From contig NZ_JYBP01000003.1 in NCBI RefSeq assembly GCF_000948285.1, forward strand, positions 806,001 through 870,000: a stretch of 64,000 bases of DNA. Direction: 5' to 3'. Origin of the DNA: Geobacillus kaustophilus (lineage in GTDB: Bacteria; Bacillota; Bacilli; Bacillales; Anoxybacillaceae). The position numbers and the translations under genes were made by a program. Below are positions 33,984 to 42,800 of this stretch, piece by piece (position 1 is the stretch's first letter; the number at the start of each line of letters is the position of its first letter). The notes under the pieces were generated by a model. That model was given only the letters and a program-made list of their open reading frames with translations. It was not told the DNA's origin and made no database searches.

Positions 33984-34348
33984 TTCGTGTAAAACGGCTT
34001 GACCATGTGCAAATTTGCATTCCATTTGGCGCCGAAGACGAAGTGCGCGCTTTTTACACCGGTGTGCTTGGTTTTCAAGAAATCGAAAAGCCGGAATCGT
34101 TGAAAGGAAACGGCGGACTTTGGTGCAAAGTCGGGGATATCGAGCTTCACATCGGGACCGAAAAACGCGGCGGCTATAACAGCAAAAGCCACCCGGCGTT
34201 TGAAGTGGAAGATGTGGAAGCGGCGCGCCGTTATTTGGAAGAGCGCGGCGTCGCGACGCAAGACGAAAAACCGATCCCGGGGGTAAAGCGGTTTTCGTTT
34301 CGCGATCCGTTTCACAACCGGATCGAGTTGTTGGAAAAAATCGAATAA
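33980..34348 (+). CDS. Glyoxalase/bleomycin-resistance (VOC) family protein
   Basis: 122 residues, one VOC module: VKRLDHVQICIPFGAEDEVRAFYTGVLGF at the N-terminus, GDIELHIGTEKR in the middle and FRDPFHNRIELLE at the end. Candidate metal ligands are the N-terminal His (DHVQ), the central His (ELHIG) and the C-terminal Glu (RIELLE). Such proteins are isomerases, dioxygenases or resistance proteins; the substrate cannot be read. Translationally coupled to yhfC. Confidence 0.85.
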   Translation: MIRVKRLDHVQICIPFGAEDEVRAFYTGVLGFQEIEKPESLKGNGGLWCKVGDIELHIGTEKRGGYNSKSHPAFEVEDVEAARRYLEERGVATQDEKPIPGVKRFSFRDPFHNRIELLEKIE

Positions 34349-34359
34349 ACCGGTGTTCT

Positions 34360-34512
34360 ATGAGAGATCGCGATGAAAATGAAACCGAACAACAAGCGCG
34401 ACGGGCAGCCCGCGCGGTCGACGCCAAAGCAGCAGGCCGTGCGTCGACGTCGATGAGGGAACAAGCGGTGCAAGACGCCTGCAAAGAGCGGGAAGATCTG
34501 ACGGCTGACTAA
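34360..34512 (+). CDS. Possible 50-residue charged protein
   Basis: ATG 34360 to TAA 34512: begins MRDRDENETEQQARRAARAV, rich in Arg, Glu, Gln and Ala, predicted helical. No clear ribosome site and no recognised family. It fills the gap between the VOC gene and sspH. May be real but small, or a chance frame. Confidence 0.3.
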   Translation: MRDRDENETEQQARRAARAVDAKAAGRASTSMREQAVQDACKEREDLTAD

Positions 34513-34558
34513 GGGAAAAAGCGGGAGAAAGGGCGGTTCCTGTCTCTCGCTTGTTTCG

Positions 34559-34741
34559 TTACGAATGCTCTTCTAAGCTTGCGACCGGCACGCTTTGCTT
34601 TTGGTTCGGGTTGTCAAGCGGGTGGATCGTCGCCACGCCTTTTTGCTGGTCGACATGTTCGATGTAAATGCGCTGGCCGTTGTACGTGACGTTCGCCATC
34701 ACCGGCGACGACGCGATTTCTTGCGCCCGACGGACATCCAT
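34559..34741 (-). CDS. sspH: Small acid-soluble spore protein H
   Basis: 60 residues, start complementary to 34739-34741, preceded by GGGAGGTG. The sequence begins MDVRRAQEIASSPVMANVTY and contains IYIEHVD, a close match in length and pattern to Bacillus H-type small spore proteins. These are minor core proteins made in the forespore under sigma-G. It shows that the organism forms spores. Confidence 0.92.
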   Translation of the reverse strand: MDVRRAQEIASSPVMANVTYNGQRIYIEHVDQQKGVATIHPLDNPNQKQSVPVASLEEHS

Positions 34742-34902
34742 TTCCAACACCTCCCTTTTGTCGATAACACGTATAGTATGACATGTCTGCGATTGGACTA
34801 TGCATGCGGTCGAGGGTGGAAATGAATAATTCACAGAACCATGTGCTAAATAATCAATAAACGAAACTGATCATCTTTTCCTAGCTGATTCGCGGGTTTT
34901 AA

Positions 34903-34931
34903 TGTAAACTATTTTTTATAAACAGTTTACA
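34903..34931 (+). promoter_or_regulatory. BirA-type biotin operator
   Basis: TGTAAAC (34903-34909) and GTTTACA (34925-34931) form an inverted repeat with a 15-base spacer, the architecture of biotin-repressor boxes. It is 18 bases before the bioF start and overlaps the AT-rich promoter region, so biotin-loaded BirA should repress bioF. Confidence 0.75.
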
Positions 34932-34948
34932 TACAAGGGAGGATACGG

Positions 34949-36118
34949 ATGAAAGCCGAACTAACCGCCCAACTGCACGAATGGGAACAAAAAGCGCAAA
35001 AACGCCAGCTGCGCCAGGCTGAGGCTTCAGGCGCTTCGGTCATCCTGAACGGAAAGCCGATGTTGAATTTAGCGTCCAATAATTATTTAGGGTTGGCGGA
35101 TGACAAGCGGCTCATTGAAGCGGGTTGCGAAGCGATGCGGTCCTACGGAGCCGGAGCGGGAGCGTCGCGGCTCGTTGTCGGCAACCATCCGCTTTATGAG
35201 CGGGCGGAAGCCGCATTGAAACAGTGGAAAAATGCGGAAGCGGCGCTCATTTTCAACAGCGGTTACACGGCCAACGTCGGCGTGCTGACAGCGTTGATTG
35301 GCCGAGATGATCTTGTCTTTAGCGATAAGTTGAACCATGCGAGTTTGATTGATGGCATCCGCTTGAGCAAAGCAACCTGTTTCCGCTATCGGCATAACGA
35401 CATCGATCAGCTGGAATCATTGTTGAAGCAATCTCTGCCCGCGAAGCGGAAATGGATCGTCACCGATGCTGTCTTCAGCATGGACGGCGATATGGCGCCA
35501 TTGAAGGAGCTTGTCGAGTTGAAGCGGCGTTACCGTGCCGTTTTGCTCGTTGACGAAGCGCACAGCGGCGGCGTGTTCGGACCAAACGGCGAAGGGTTGC
35601 TTCACCATTTCGGGCTTGAGAAGGAAGAGGATGTGATCGCCATCGGCACCTTCAGCAAAGCGCTTGGCAGCTTCGGAGCATATGTAACGGGAGAGCCGTG
35701 GCTTGTCGAGTACTTGGTCAACAGCGCCCGCAGCCTAATTTTTACGACCGCCTTGCCGCCTGCTGTCCTTGCCGCCAATGAAGCCGCCATTCGCATCGTC
35801 CAATCCGAGCCGGAGCGGCGCGAGCGGCTGCATGCCTTAAGTGAAAGGTTCCGCGCCAAGCTGAAGCGGCTTGGGTTTGACACAGGCGGCAGCGAGACGC
35901 CGATCGTTCCCGTGATCGTCGGTCCGAACGGTCGGGCTGTGGCCATGAGCGAGTTACTGCAGGAAGCGGGCATCGCGGCTGTCGCCATCCGTCCGCCGAC
36001 CGTTCCTGAGGGGACAGCGCGCATTCGTTTTTCCCTCACCGCCGCCATGACGGAAGAAGATGTTGAGATGGCAGTTGACCGCATCGCCTTGGCGGGGAAG
36101 CAGGTAGGGCTGATTTAG
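34949..36118 (+). CDS. bioF: 8-amino-7-oxononanoate synthase
   Basis: 389 residues, PLP-dependent alpha-oxoamine synthase that condenses pimeloyl-CoA (or pimeloyl-ACP) with alanine in biotin synthesis. Visible: NLASNNYLGLADD, YGAGAGASRLVVGNHPLYERAE, FNSGYTANVGVLTAL, DEAHSGGVFG with the PLP-contacting Asp, and the PLP lysine in GTFSKALGSFGAYVTG. The BirA box in front distinguishes it from 2-amino-3-ketobutyrate CoA ligase. It stands alone; the other biotin genes are not in the window. Confidence 0.9.
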   Translation: MKAELTAQLHEWEQKAQKRQLRQAEASGASVILNGKPMLNLASNNYLGLADDKRLIEAGCEAMRSYGAGAGASRLVVGNHPLYERAEAALKQWKNAEAALIFNSGYTANVGVLTALIGRDDLVFSDKLNHASLIDGIRLSKATCFRYRHNDIDQLESLLKQSLPAKRKWIVTDAVFSMDGDMAPLKELVELKRRYRAVLLVDEAHSGGVFGPNGEGLLHHFGLEKEEDVIAIGTFSKALGSFGAYVTGEPWLVEYLVNSARSLIFTTALPPAVLAANEAAIRIVQSEPERRERLHALSERFRAKLKRLGFDTGGSETPIVPVIVGPNGRAVAMSELLQEAGIAAVAIRPPTVPEGTARIRFSLTAAMTEEDVEMAVDRIALAGKQVGLI

Positions 36119-36227
36119 TTTGAGGGAGAGACGGGAAGGCATATGCCGTCCTTGCTGCTGGACGGCAAGCGCCTTAATTGTTTGTGCTTCGTTTTCAACA
36201 TGTTGAACGCGGACTCAGAAAAGCAAA

Positions 36228-36257
36228 AAACCAGCTGGATTTCCTTCCAGCTGGTTT
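36228..36257. terminator. Terminator shared by bioF and tRNA-Pro
   Basis: AAACCAGCTGGA (36228-36239) pairs with TTCCAGCTGGTTT (36245-36257). On the minus strand it is followed by TTTTTTGCTTTT and ends the tRNA-Pro transcript. Confidence 0.8.
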
Positions 36258-36260
36258 CGA

Positions 36261-36334
36261 TCGGGATGACAGGATTTGAACCTGCGACCCCACGCACCCC
36301 ATGCGTGTGCTCTACCAAGCTGAGCTACATCCCG
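36261..36334 (-). tRNA. tRNA-Pro (GGG)
   Basis: Minus strand: acceptor CGGGATG pairs with CATCCCG. Anticodon arm CACGC-ATGGGGT-GCGTG with anticodon GGG. D arm GCTCAGCTTGGTAGAGC and T arm CAGGTTCAAATCCTG. CCA is not encoded. A terminator follows. Confidence 0.95.
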
Positions 36335-36628
36335 AAATGGATGGTGAGACATTTCCGATTATACAAGAAAAGCAGGACAAAATCAATGGCGAATTTTGCG
36401 TTGGTGGGAAAAGGATGCAGTTGACAGGACAACGACATCCCCATTGTTGGCAAGCCGGCCCCAGATTTGTTCGGCCGTTTGATTGGCATTTGATTGACCG
36501 CGCTGTCGAGAGAACCGGCATGGAACGGCACATTCGGCTCAACAGCAAGGTTTCCCTATTTGAAAAGCTATGCGGAACCGTTCTTCTCGCCATAACTATC
36601 GGTTTAGGGAGACAAGGCTGTTTTGAAG
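36335..36628. other. Region without a recognisable gene
   Basis: A plus-strand frame from 36416 (begins MQLTGQRHPHC, later SLFEKLCGTVLLAITIGLG) is open but has no family resemblance and no ribosome site. Otherwise nothing is seen. It is flanked on the right by a gene fragment, so this may be a scar of past rearrangement. Confidence 0.4.
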
Positions 36629-36856
36629 TCATGCCGTTGACGAGGTGATTCGCTCCAGCTGTTCGCGAATGTTGCCCCGGCACAATCCGCCGTGGCAACA
36701 GACGACCGTCTCGATGTGAAAATCGAGCAATTTTTGCACCGAGCGCATCGCTTCCTTCATATCAAGCGTAAACGCCGGATTCGGTCCATAGAGCCGCCCG
36801 TCTTTCGCAGTGAGCGCGTCCCCGTCCCCAGCGATCAACAAGCGGTGTTTCGGCAA
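36629..36856 (-). pseudogene. C-terminal fragment of an MBL-fold hydrolase
   Basis: Minus-strand frame reads HRLLIAGDGDALTAKDGRLY, then PAFTLDMKEAMRSVQKLLDF and VVCCHGGLCRGNI. This is the last third of a metallo-beta-lactamase-fold hydrolase, with the family's final His in CCHGG. The extra GD in AGDGDAL departs from the usual AGDAL. The HxHxDH catalytic motif and the N-terminal two thirds are missing; the fragment abuts the Uma2 gene. Confidence 0.7.
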
Positions 36857-37318
36857 TTAAACACCTTGGAAAACGAGCGCGGTGTCAATCGTTCCGATAA
36901 CAGAACCGAACGTTTCTCCGCAGGCGATGATCGTCTCGGCGTATCGATCATTTTCGAGTGTGCACTGACGAATCGTTTTGTTGTATGGGTCGGCGATCCA
37001 GTATTCTTCCACTCCGTAGGCGCAGTACAAATCTTTTTTCAGCGTCACATCGATTTTGTATGTTGACGGGCTGACAACTTCGATGACGATGAGCGGCCGC
37101 CCCTTATAGCCGCCGATGATTTTTTCCGGCCGTTCGCAATAGACGGCGACATCCGGCTGGATAAACTCGTTCATCACTTTTCCGTTCTTTTCGAGTTTCA
37201 CGGATAAGTTTGAAATTGGTTGACATTGGCTTTTTCCTTTGATCATGGAAACAAGATTGTCGCAAACGATTTGATGTTCCCATGACGGGGACGGGGACAT
37301 GTTGATGGCTTCTTGCAT
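36857..37318 (-). CDS. Uma2-family (DUF820) endonuclease-like protein, short N-terminus
   Basis: 153 residues from the ATG complementary to 37316-37318, with GAGGTGA upstream. PD-(D/E)XK-type fold of the Uma2/DUF820 family: IQPDVAVYCE (Asp), IVIEVVSPST (Glu) and the following lysine region. Full-length relatives, including the neighbour at 37455, have about 35 more N-terminal residues (the YEVIDG strand), so this copy may be truncated. Function of the family is not settled; a DNase role is inferred from the fold. Confidence 0.65.
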   Translation of the reverse strand: MQEAINMSPSPSWEHQIVCDNLVSMIKGKSQCQPISNLSVKLEKNGKVMNEFIQPDVAVYCERPEKIIGGYKGRPLIVIEVVSPSTYKIDVTLKKDLYCAYGVEEYWIADPYNKTIRQCTLENDRYAETIIACGETFGSVIGTIDTALVFQGV

Positions 37319-37454
37319 GCTCCTCACCTCTTTTTCATTATACTTGAAACCGTTCTCCCTTGTCTGCAACAGGTTGTTGAGAAAAAAGAAAACGCTAGGT
37401 TGCCGGGCAGCGTTCAAGTATACTAAAAAGAAAAGAGGAAAGGAGGCCGTTTTG

Positions 37455-38030
37455 ATGCCGATGCCGGAAAAAGGGCAGCCGTTCACCTATGCGCAATACA
37501 TGATGCTCGACGAAGATGTACGATATGAGGTCATTGACGGCCAAGTCTTCAACATGTCTCCCGCTCCGACGCCGAAACATCAGGCAGTGCAACGTGAATT
37601 GTTGGTGGAATTTGCGACATATTTGCGGGGGAAAGAATGCACCGTATTTGGCGCTCCGATCGACGTTTGTTTAGCGGAGAGAGATGATCCGGAACAAATT
37701 CGCGAATGGGTTGAGCCGGATCTTGTTGTTGTCTGCGACAAAAGCAAAATTCGTGAAAAACGAATTGTTGGCGTGCCGGATCTCGTTGTGGAGATTATTT
37801 CAAAATCAACGGTGCGCAAGGATAAAATCGTCAAATTTCACCGTTACGAGCGGGCAGGGGTGAAAGAATATTGGATTGTCGATCCGATGAATGAGACGAT
37901 TGATGTCTATGTGCTCGAAGAAGGGAGATTCCGCCACCAAGGGATGTATGTCCGCGATGATACGATTCGTGTCCACCTGTTTCCCGGATTTGCGATCGAA
38001 TTGAAAAACGTGTTTAGTGAAGAAGAATAA
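37455..38030 (+). CDS. Uma2-family (DUF820) endonuclease-like protein
   Basis: 191 residues from ATG 37455, preceded by AAAGGAGG. Full-length Uma2 protein: YEVIDGQVFNMSPAPTPKHQ at the N-terminus, then WVEPDLVVVCD (Asp), LVVEIISKSTVRKDKIVKF (Glu and Lys of the PD-(D/E)XK site) and AGVKEYWIVDP. Divergently oriented to its shorter paralogue, with 136 bases between the starts. The family is expanded in some bacteria and its natural role is unclear. Confidence 0.8.
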   Translation: MPMPEKGQPFTYAQYMMLDEDVRYEVIDGQVFNMSPAPTPKHQAVQRELLVEFATYLRGKECTVFGAPIDVCLAERDDPEQIREWVEPDLVVVCDKSKIREKRIVGVPDLVVEIISKSTVRKDKIVKFHRYERAGVKEYWIVDPMNETIDVYVLEEGRFRHQGMYVRDDTIRVHLFPGFAIELKNVFSEEE

Positions 38031-38205
38031 GAAAAACGGCTGCTGTTCAAACAGCAGGTTCAGGCTGCCGACTTGAGAGGAGCGGGGCGGTTTTTTGCCC
38101 CGGCGGTCCGCTTGGCGAGGGCAAAGCGCCCCCTGTCTGAAACCGCCGCTGTTTGAATCGTTTTGGCATAGAAACGGAAAAAATAGGCGATACTAACCAT
38201 CGGTG

Positions 38206-39132
38206 ATGCTTGTGTACAACCAAGAAGAACTGGCCCGCTTTGTCGAAGAAGCGAAGCAGTACGCCCGCTACGGAAAAGTAGCCGATTACATTCCCGCTCT
38301 AGGCAAAGCGAATCCGAATGAACTGTCGGTCGCCATCGACACTCCGGACGGCAAGGTGGTGAGCGCCGGGGACGTGACAGTGAAAGTGACGCTGCAAAGC
38401 ATTTCCAAAATGATTGCGCTCGCCCTTGTGCTGATCGACCGCGGCGAGGATGAGGTGTTCCATAAAGTCGGCATGGAGCCGACGGATTATCCGTTTCATT
38501 CCATTGCCAAATTAGAGGAAAAGCCTGCCAAGCCGCTGAATCCGATGATTAACGCCGGTGCGCTTGTCGTCACGTCGATGATTCAAGGCGGCTCGGTGTC
38601 CGAACGGCTGGAACGGTTGTTAGCGTTCGTCCGCCGTCTCGCTGGCAACGAACGCCTCTCGTACTCCGACGAAGTGGCCCGCTCCGAATTTGAAACAGCG
38701 TTTTTAAATCGTTCGCTTTGCTATTTTCTAAAGCAGCATGGGATGATTGACGAAGATGTCGAAGAACTGATGGATTTGTACACGAAGCAGTGCGCCATCG
38801 AAATGACATGCATCGACTTGGCGCGCATCGGCTTGGTGCTCGCGCTTGACGGACGCGATCCGTGCTCGGGCGAGCCGCTCATGCCGCTTGATGTCGCCCG
38901 CATTTGCAAAACGTTCATGGTCACGTGCGGCATGTACAACTCATCAGGTGAATTTGCCATCAAAGTCGGCATTCCGGCGAAAAGCGGCGTCTCGGGCGGC
39001 ATTCTCGCCGCCGTGCCCGGGCGGTGCGGCATCGGCATTTTCGGCCCGGCTCTCGATGATAAAGGGAACAGCTTGACCGGGGTGAAACTGCTCGAGCGGC
39101 TGTCAAAAACATATTCATTAAGCATTTTTTAA
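38206..39132 (+). CDS. glsA: Glutaminase
   Basis: 308 residues from ATG 38206 (the GTG just before is an alternative; the ribosome site is weak). Hydrolyses glutamine to glutamate and ammonia. Serine-dependent beta-lactamase-like fold: the catalytic SxxK pair is in [10 protein letters not shown], followed by [20 protein letters not shown], and [20 protein letters not shown] near the C-terminus. The length is normal. A small acidic protein gene follows after 13 bases and is probably co-transcribed. Confidence 0.93.
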   Translation: MLVYNQEELARFVEEAKQYARYGKVADYIPALGKANPNELSVAIDTPDGKVVSAGDVTVKVTLQSISKMIALALVLIDRGEDEVFHKVGMEPTDYPFHSIAKLEEKPAKPLNPMINAGALVVTSMIQGGSVSERLERLLAFVRRLAGNERLSYSDEVARSEFETAFLNRSLCYFLKQHGMIDEDVEELMDLYTKQCAIEMTCIDLARIGLVLALDGRDPCSGEPLMPLDVARICKTFMVTCGMYNSSGEFAIKVGIPAKSGVSGGILAAVPGRCGIGIFGPALDDKGNSLTGVKLLERLSKTYSLSIF

Positions 39133-39145
39133 GGAGGAAATCACG

Positions 39146-39550
39146 ATGAAAACGTTTACGGTCCAATTTCACCGCGAAGATGACGTCGAGGCGATGAACG
39201 TCGGCAAATTGAGCCCAGAAGAGTTTGACAAGGCGACCGAAGGCGGGACGCGGCATCTGTTTGACCTTGACACGAATATCGGCTATTTCGTCTTTTTTGA
39301 CGCTGAGGACAATGAAGGCAAGGTATCGTATTTAATGCTTCAATACGAAGAAGACAACGAGGACCCGAGCGCGTGCTACAGCTTTGAGCTCAAAGACTTT
39401 TACGAATTTATGGCGCTGTATTTGAACGACCTTGAATTCGCCGACGAAGAAGAAGTGGCGGAAGGCAGCGAAGAGGAATACGGCCCGATCCACCATTTGG
39501 CCCATTTGCTTTACCATATCGTCGAGGAAGGGAAGGGAGTGGAGGTGTGA
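39146..39550 (+). CDS. Small acidic protein of unknown function
   Basis: 134 residues with AAGGAGG upstream, highly acidic (runs such as YEEDNEDPSA and FADEEEVAEGSEEEY), soluble, no membrane segment. Not recognised. It shares the glsA transcript and ends just before a terminator. Confidence 0.7.
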   Translation: MKTFTVQFHREDDVEAMNVGKLSPEEFDKATEGGTRHLFDLDTNIGYFVFFDAEDNEGKVSYLMLQYEEDNEDPSACYSFELKDFYEFMALYLNDLEFADEEEVAEGSEEEYGPIHHLAHLLYHIVEEGKGVEV

Positions 39551-39557
39551 GGCATAT

Positions 39558-39585
39558 CCCAAGCAAAACGGCTTGGGGTTCTTTG
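39558..39585 (+). terminator. Terminator of the glsA operon
   Basis: CCCAAGC (39558-39564) pairs with GCTTGGG (39571-39577), followed by GTTCTTTGTTT. Confidence 0.75.
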
Positions 39586-39614
39586 TTTATATGACAAAAA
39601 AAGAATTTAGGGGC

Positions 39615-39832
39615 TTGACGAACAATTTTGCGGCGATGTAAGATGGTTTTGTAATCGATTACATAAATAAAAAGAAGCCGGCGAAGCGGATAGGGGCGCG
39701 GCGATGATAGACAAGTTGCCTTCATTGAAAAGGGGAACGTATAGGCGATGCCCGCTTTTCGGCTTTGTCGAGAAAAGAACAGACAAGTGAAAATAAGAAT
39801 TATTCATCGATTTGTATGTAATCGATTACAAG
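39615..39832 (+). promoter_or_regulatory. Promoter with two identical LacI-type operators
   Basis: TGTAATCGATTACA occurs at 39650-39663 and again at 39819-39832. A promoter with TTGACG (39615-39620) and TAAGAT (39639-39644) places the first copy at the transcription start. The same 14-mer lies before the LacI-type gene at 47016 and before the operon at 48162. Two sites 169 bases apart allow repression by looping. The 39586-39981 interval has no other gene. Confidence 0.8.
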
Positions 39833-39981
39833 CGATCGATGCATAGACAAGCAGTGGGGGATGCCGAGTCAAAAGTCAATGGATGTCATGTTCGGGGGGT
39901 GATTCGGGCAGTCGAAGCAACCACTATACGCGATGTCGTGCGGTGTTTGACTAATCCAAAATTTAAAGGGGGAGAATGACG

Positions 39982-41295
39982 ATGAAAAAGACATTAAAAG
40001 CATCGGCTGTTTTGTTAGCGCTTACGATGGGGCTCGCAGCATGCTCCGGCGGCCAAAGCGAGAGCCAGACGGGCACAGACAGCAAAAAAGAAGAAGAGAA
40101 AACGGGTCAATCTGAAAAAGTGAAAATTGTCTATGCCCGCGGCCAAGATTCCACGAAAGCCACTGAAAAAATCATCGAAGCGTTCGAGAAAGCGCACCCG
40201 AACATCGATGTAGAATTTCGCGAAATGCCGGCTGACACCGGGAAGCAGCATGACGCGTACGTCACGATGTTAAATGCACAGTCGTCGGAGATCGATGTCA
40301 TGGACCTCGACGTCATTTGGCCGGCTGAGTTTGCTCAAGCAGGTTATACACTGCCGCTCGACCGCTTTATTGAGAAAGACGGCATTGACCTCAGCAAATA
40401 CAACCAAGGGGCGCTTGCGGCAGGCAACTTCAATGGCAAGCAATGGGCGATGCCGAAATTCATTGATGCCGGCATGCTGTTCTATCGCACCGACCTTGTG
40501 CCGAAGGACAAAGTGCCGAAAACATGGGATGAACTGTTAAAAGAGGCGAAAGAGCTGAAAGGAAAAGGCGGCACGAAATTCGGCTATTTGATGCAGGCCA
40601 AACAATACGAAGGATTGGTGTGCAACGCCGTTGAATTTATCGCCTCTTATGGCGGGCAAATCGTTGATAAAAACGGAAATGTCGTGATCAACAGCCCAGA
40701 AACGATCAAAGGGCTGAAGAAAATGGTGGAAATCGTCAAGTCCGATGTTGTGCCGAGCAACATCACCACATTCACCGAACCAGAGTCGCATACAGCGTTC
40801 ATTGAAGGACAATCGCCGTTTATCCGCAACTGGCCTTATCAATACGCGCTGGCGAACGACAAAGAACAATCGAAAATCGTCGGCAAAGTCGGCGTGGCTC
40901 CGCTTCCGGCCGGGGACAAAGGTTCGGCTGCCGCGCTGGGCGGCTGGATGACTGCGATCAACAAGTATTCAAAACATCCGAAAGAAGCATGGGAATTTGT
41001 CAAATTTATGACGGGGCCGGAGGGGCAAAAAATTTCCGCGATTTACGGCGGTTTAGCGCCGACGCTTCCGGAATTGTTTAAAGACCCGGATGTCTTAAAA
41101 GCCAATCCGTTCTTTGCGGAAGAAGGGTTTGTCAATGCGTTGAACGCCGCCGTGCCGCGCCCGGTCGTCCCGAACTATCCGGAAATTTCGGAAATCATCC
41201 AAATCAACGTATCGAAAGCGCTGGCCGGGGAGCTGACGGTCGAACAAGCCGTGGCCAATATGGAAAAAGAAATGAAAGCAGCCTTGAATAAGTAA
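39982..41295 (+). CDS. ABC transporter sugar-binding lipoprotein (ThuE/trehalose-maltose type)
   Basis: 437 residues from the second of two close ATGs (39982), 7 bases after AAAGGGGGAG. Lipoprotein signal MKKTLKASAVLLALTMGLAAC. Family 1 solute-binding protein: VKIVYARGQDSTKATEKIIEAF, DVIWPAEFAQAG, and a C-terminal VANMEKEMKAALNK. The operators in front place it in the regulon of the LacI-type protein at 47016, together with the ThuA and oxidoreductase genes, so the ligand is probably a disaccharide or other glycoside rather than maltodextrin. Confidence 0.88.
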   Translation: MKKTLKASAVLLALTMGLAACSGGQSESQTGTDSKKEEEKTGQSEKVKIVYARGQDSTKATEKIIEAFEKAHPNIDVEFREMPADTGKQHDAYVTMLNAQSSEIDVMDLDVIWPAEFAQAGYTLPLDRFIEKDGIDLSKYNQGALAAGNFNGKQWAMPKFIDAGMLFYRTDLVPKDKVPKTWDELLKEAKELKGKGGTKFGYLMQAKQYEGLVCNAVEFIASYGGQIVDKNGNVVINSPETIKGLKKMVEIVKSDVVPSNITTFTEPESHTAFIEGQSPFIRNWPYQYALANDKEQSKIVGKVGVAPLPAGDKGSAAALGGWMTAINKYSKHPKEAWEFVKFMTGPEGQKISAIYGGLAPTLPELFKDPDVLKANPFFAEEGFVNALNAAVPRPVVPNYPEISEIIQINVSKALAGELTVEQAVANMEKEMKAALNK

Positions 41296-41403
41296 GGCGA
41301 ATGGCTTGGCCGGCGCGCTGCAGCCGATCGGAATCCGGCCAACGCCGGCCAATGCCCCATCAGCCAAACAAAGAACGCCATTTTGTTTGACCACTTTCGG
41401 TTC

Positions 41404-41445
41404 ATTAGCCTTCAGGCCGCGATCTGCCCGGTGCTGAAGGCTAAT
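41404..41445 (+). terminator. Intra-operon hairpin between binding protein and permease
   Basis: ATTAGCCTTCA (41404-41414) pairs with TGAAGGCTAAT (41435-41445), an 11-bp stem followed by ATCCTTTTCC. Probably a partial terminator or RNA-stabilising hairpin that makes binding protein more abundant than permease. Confidence 0.6.
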
Positions 41446-41477
41446 ATCCTTTTCCAAGCAGAAGGGAGAGAACAGCG

Positions 41478-42785
41478 ATGAGGAATGAAAAGCGAATGGA
41501 GCGCCTACTAGGCTATTCGCTTGTCGCGCCGGCCATGCTGCTCATTTTGGCGATTGCCATTTGGCCTGTCATCCAGTCCTTTTATTACAGCTTGTTCGAC
41601 TATCGGCTCAACGACCCGACCAAATCGTCGATTCACTGGAGTTACAGCCTCGATCTGGAAGGATATCTACAAAACTATCCGTTCCTCAAAAGCGCTCTTA
41701 AGCAGGAAATGGCGGCTGCGGATGGACAAACGAAACAAACGTTGGCGCAAATCGAACAAAAACTCGCGAAACTGGACGCGGCGATCCGTTCCAACGATCA
41801 AGTGGCGAAGCAATATGACAAAGTGAACGAAGTGCTCGACAATTTCGAGACGCCAAGCGATGAGCTGAAGATCGCCGAGCTGGACAAACAGACGGCCGAG
41901 CGGCTGACCGACACGGTTCATGATGTCGTAAAGACGCTCAAGGAGATGAAAAAAGCGGGCGAACTGCAGCAGGCGGATAAAGTCGTCGGCTTGGCCGAAG
42001 GGCTCGAAGGGGTCGTGATCGAGCCGAACTTTGTCGGCCTCAAGCATTATAAGGACAGCTTCAGCGACATGCGCTTATGGAAAGCGTTATGGAATACGAC
42101 GTTCTTTACGGTGGTGTCGGTCGCCATTGAGCTGGTGTTAGGGCTCGGAATTGCGTTGCTCATCAATAAGGCCTTTTTTGGCCGCGGGCTTGTGCGGGCG
42201 ACGATTTTGATTCCGTGGGCGATTCCGACGGCCGTATCCGCGCTTATGTGGAAATTTTTATACGATGGACAAAACGGCATTGTCGCCAAATATTTCGAAA
42301 CGGTCGGCCTTGTCGACCGGATGGGGGATTTGTTGACGACGGAAGCGGGGGCGATGTTTGCGGTCATTTTTGCCGATGTATGGAAGACAACCCCCTATAT
42401 GGCGCTTTTGCTGCTTGCTGGGCTGCAAACGATCCCGAGTTCGTTGTATGAAGCCGCCTCGATCGACGGAGCCACCAAATGGCAGCAATTCACGAAAATC
42501 ACACTGCCGCTGTTAAAATCGAGCATTTTAGTGGCGTTGTTGTTCCGCACGCTTGATGCGTTCCGCGTGTTCGATTTGATTTACGTCTTAACCGGCGGGG
42601 GGCCGGCAAACTCGACGGAGACGATTTCGATTTTAGCCTACAAAGTCATGTTCTCGCAGACGAATTTCGGCGCGGGATCGGCGCTCGCTGTCATCGTGTT
42701 TCTCTGCGTGGCGGTGATTTCCATGATCTATATTCGCTGGCTTGGGAGAGATTTGCTGTCTGATGGCTCCAGCGTCAAACGATAA
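41478..42785 (+). CDS. ABC sugar permease (MalF type) with a large coiled-coil insert
   Basis: 435 residues, about 130 longer than a standard permease. After the first membrane helix (LLGYSLVAPAMLLILAIAIWP) comes an extracytoplasmic stretch of about 140 residues, dominated by charged heptads (LAQIEQKLAKLDAAIRS, later DTVHDVVKTLKEMKKAGELQ), before the second helix. The remaining five helices and the EAA loop (YEAASIDGATKWQQFTKIT) are normal. The insert is in the place of the P2 loop of E. coli MalF but looks coiled-coil. It may contact the binding protein. Confidence 0.9.
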   Translation: MRNEKRMERLLGYSLVAPAMLLILAIAIWPVIQSFYYSLFDYRLNDPTKSSIHWSYSLDLEGYLQNYPFLKSALKQEMAAADGQTKQTLAQIEQKLAKLDAAIRSNDQVAKQYDKVNEVLDNFETPSDELKIAELDKQTAERLTDTVHDVVKTLKEMKKAGELQQADKVVGLAEGLEGVVIEPNFVGLKHYKDSFSDMRLWKALWNTTFFTVVSVAIELVLGLGIALLINKAFFGRGLVRATILIPWAIPTAVSALMWKFLYDGQNGIVAKYFETVGLVDRMGDLLTTEAGAMFAVIFADVWKTTPYMALLLLAGLQTIPSSLYEAASIDGATKWQQFTKITLPLLKSSILVALLFRTLDAFRVFDLIYVLTGGGPANSTETISILAYKVMFSQTNFGAGSALAVIVFLCVAVISMIYIRWLGRDLLSDGSSVKR

Positions 42786-42800
42786 CGAAGGGGTGAGACG

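Noticed and set aside
36228-36257. Inverted-repeat operator next to tRNA-Pro
   Set aside because: The repeat with its T-run on the minus strand is a standard tRNA terminator.
38041-38110. Small RNA or terminator after the Uma2 gene
   Set aside because: CTGCTGTT/AACAGCAG is a simple hairpin without a T-run, and the GGGGC/GCCCC pair has the T-run in its loop; nothing firm can be said.
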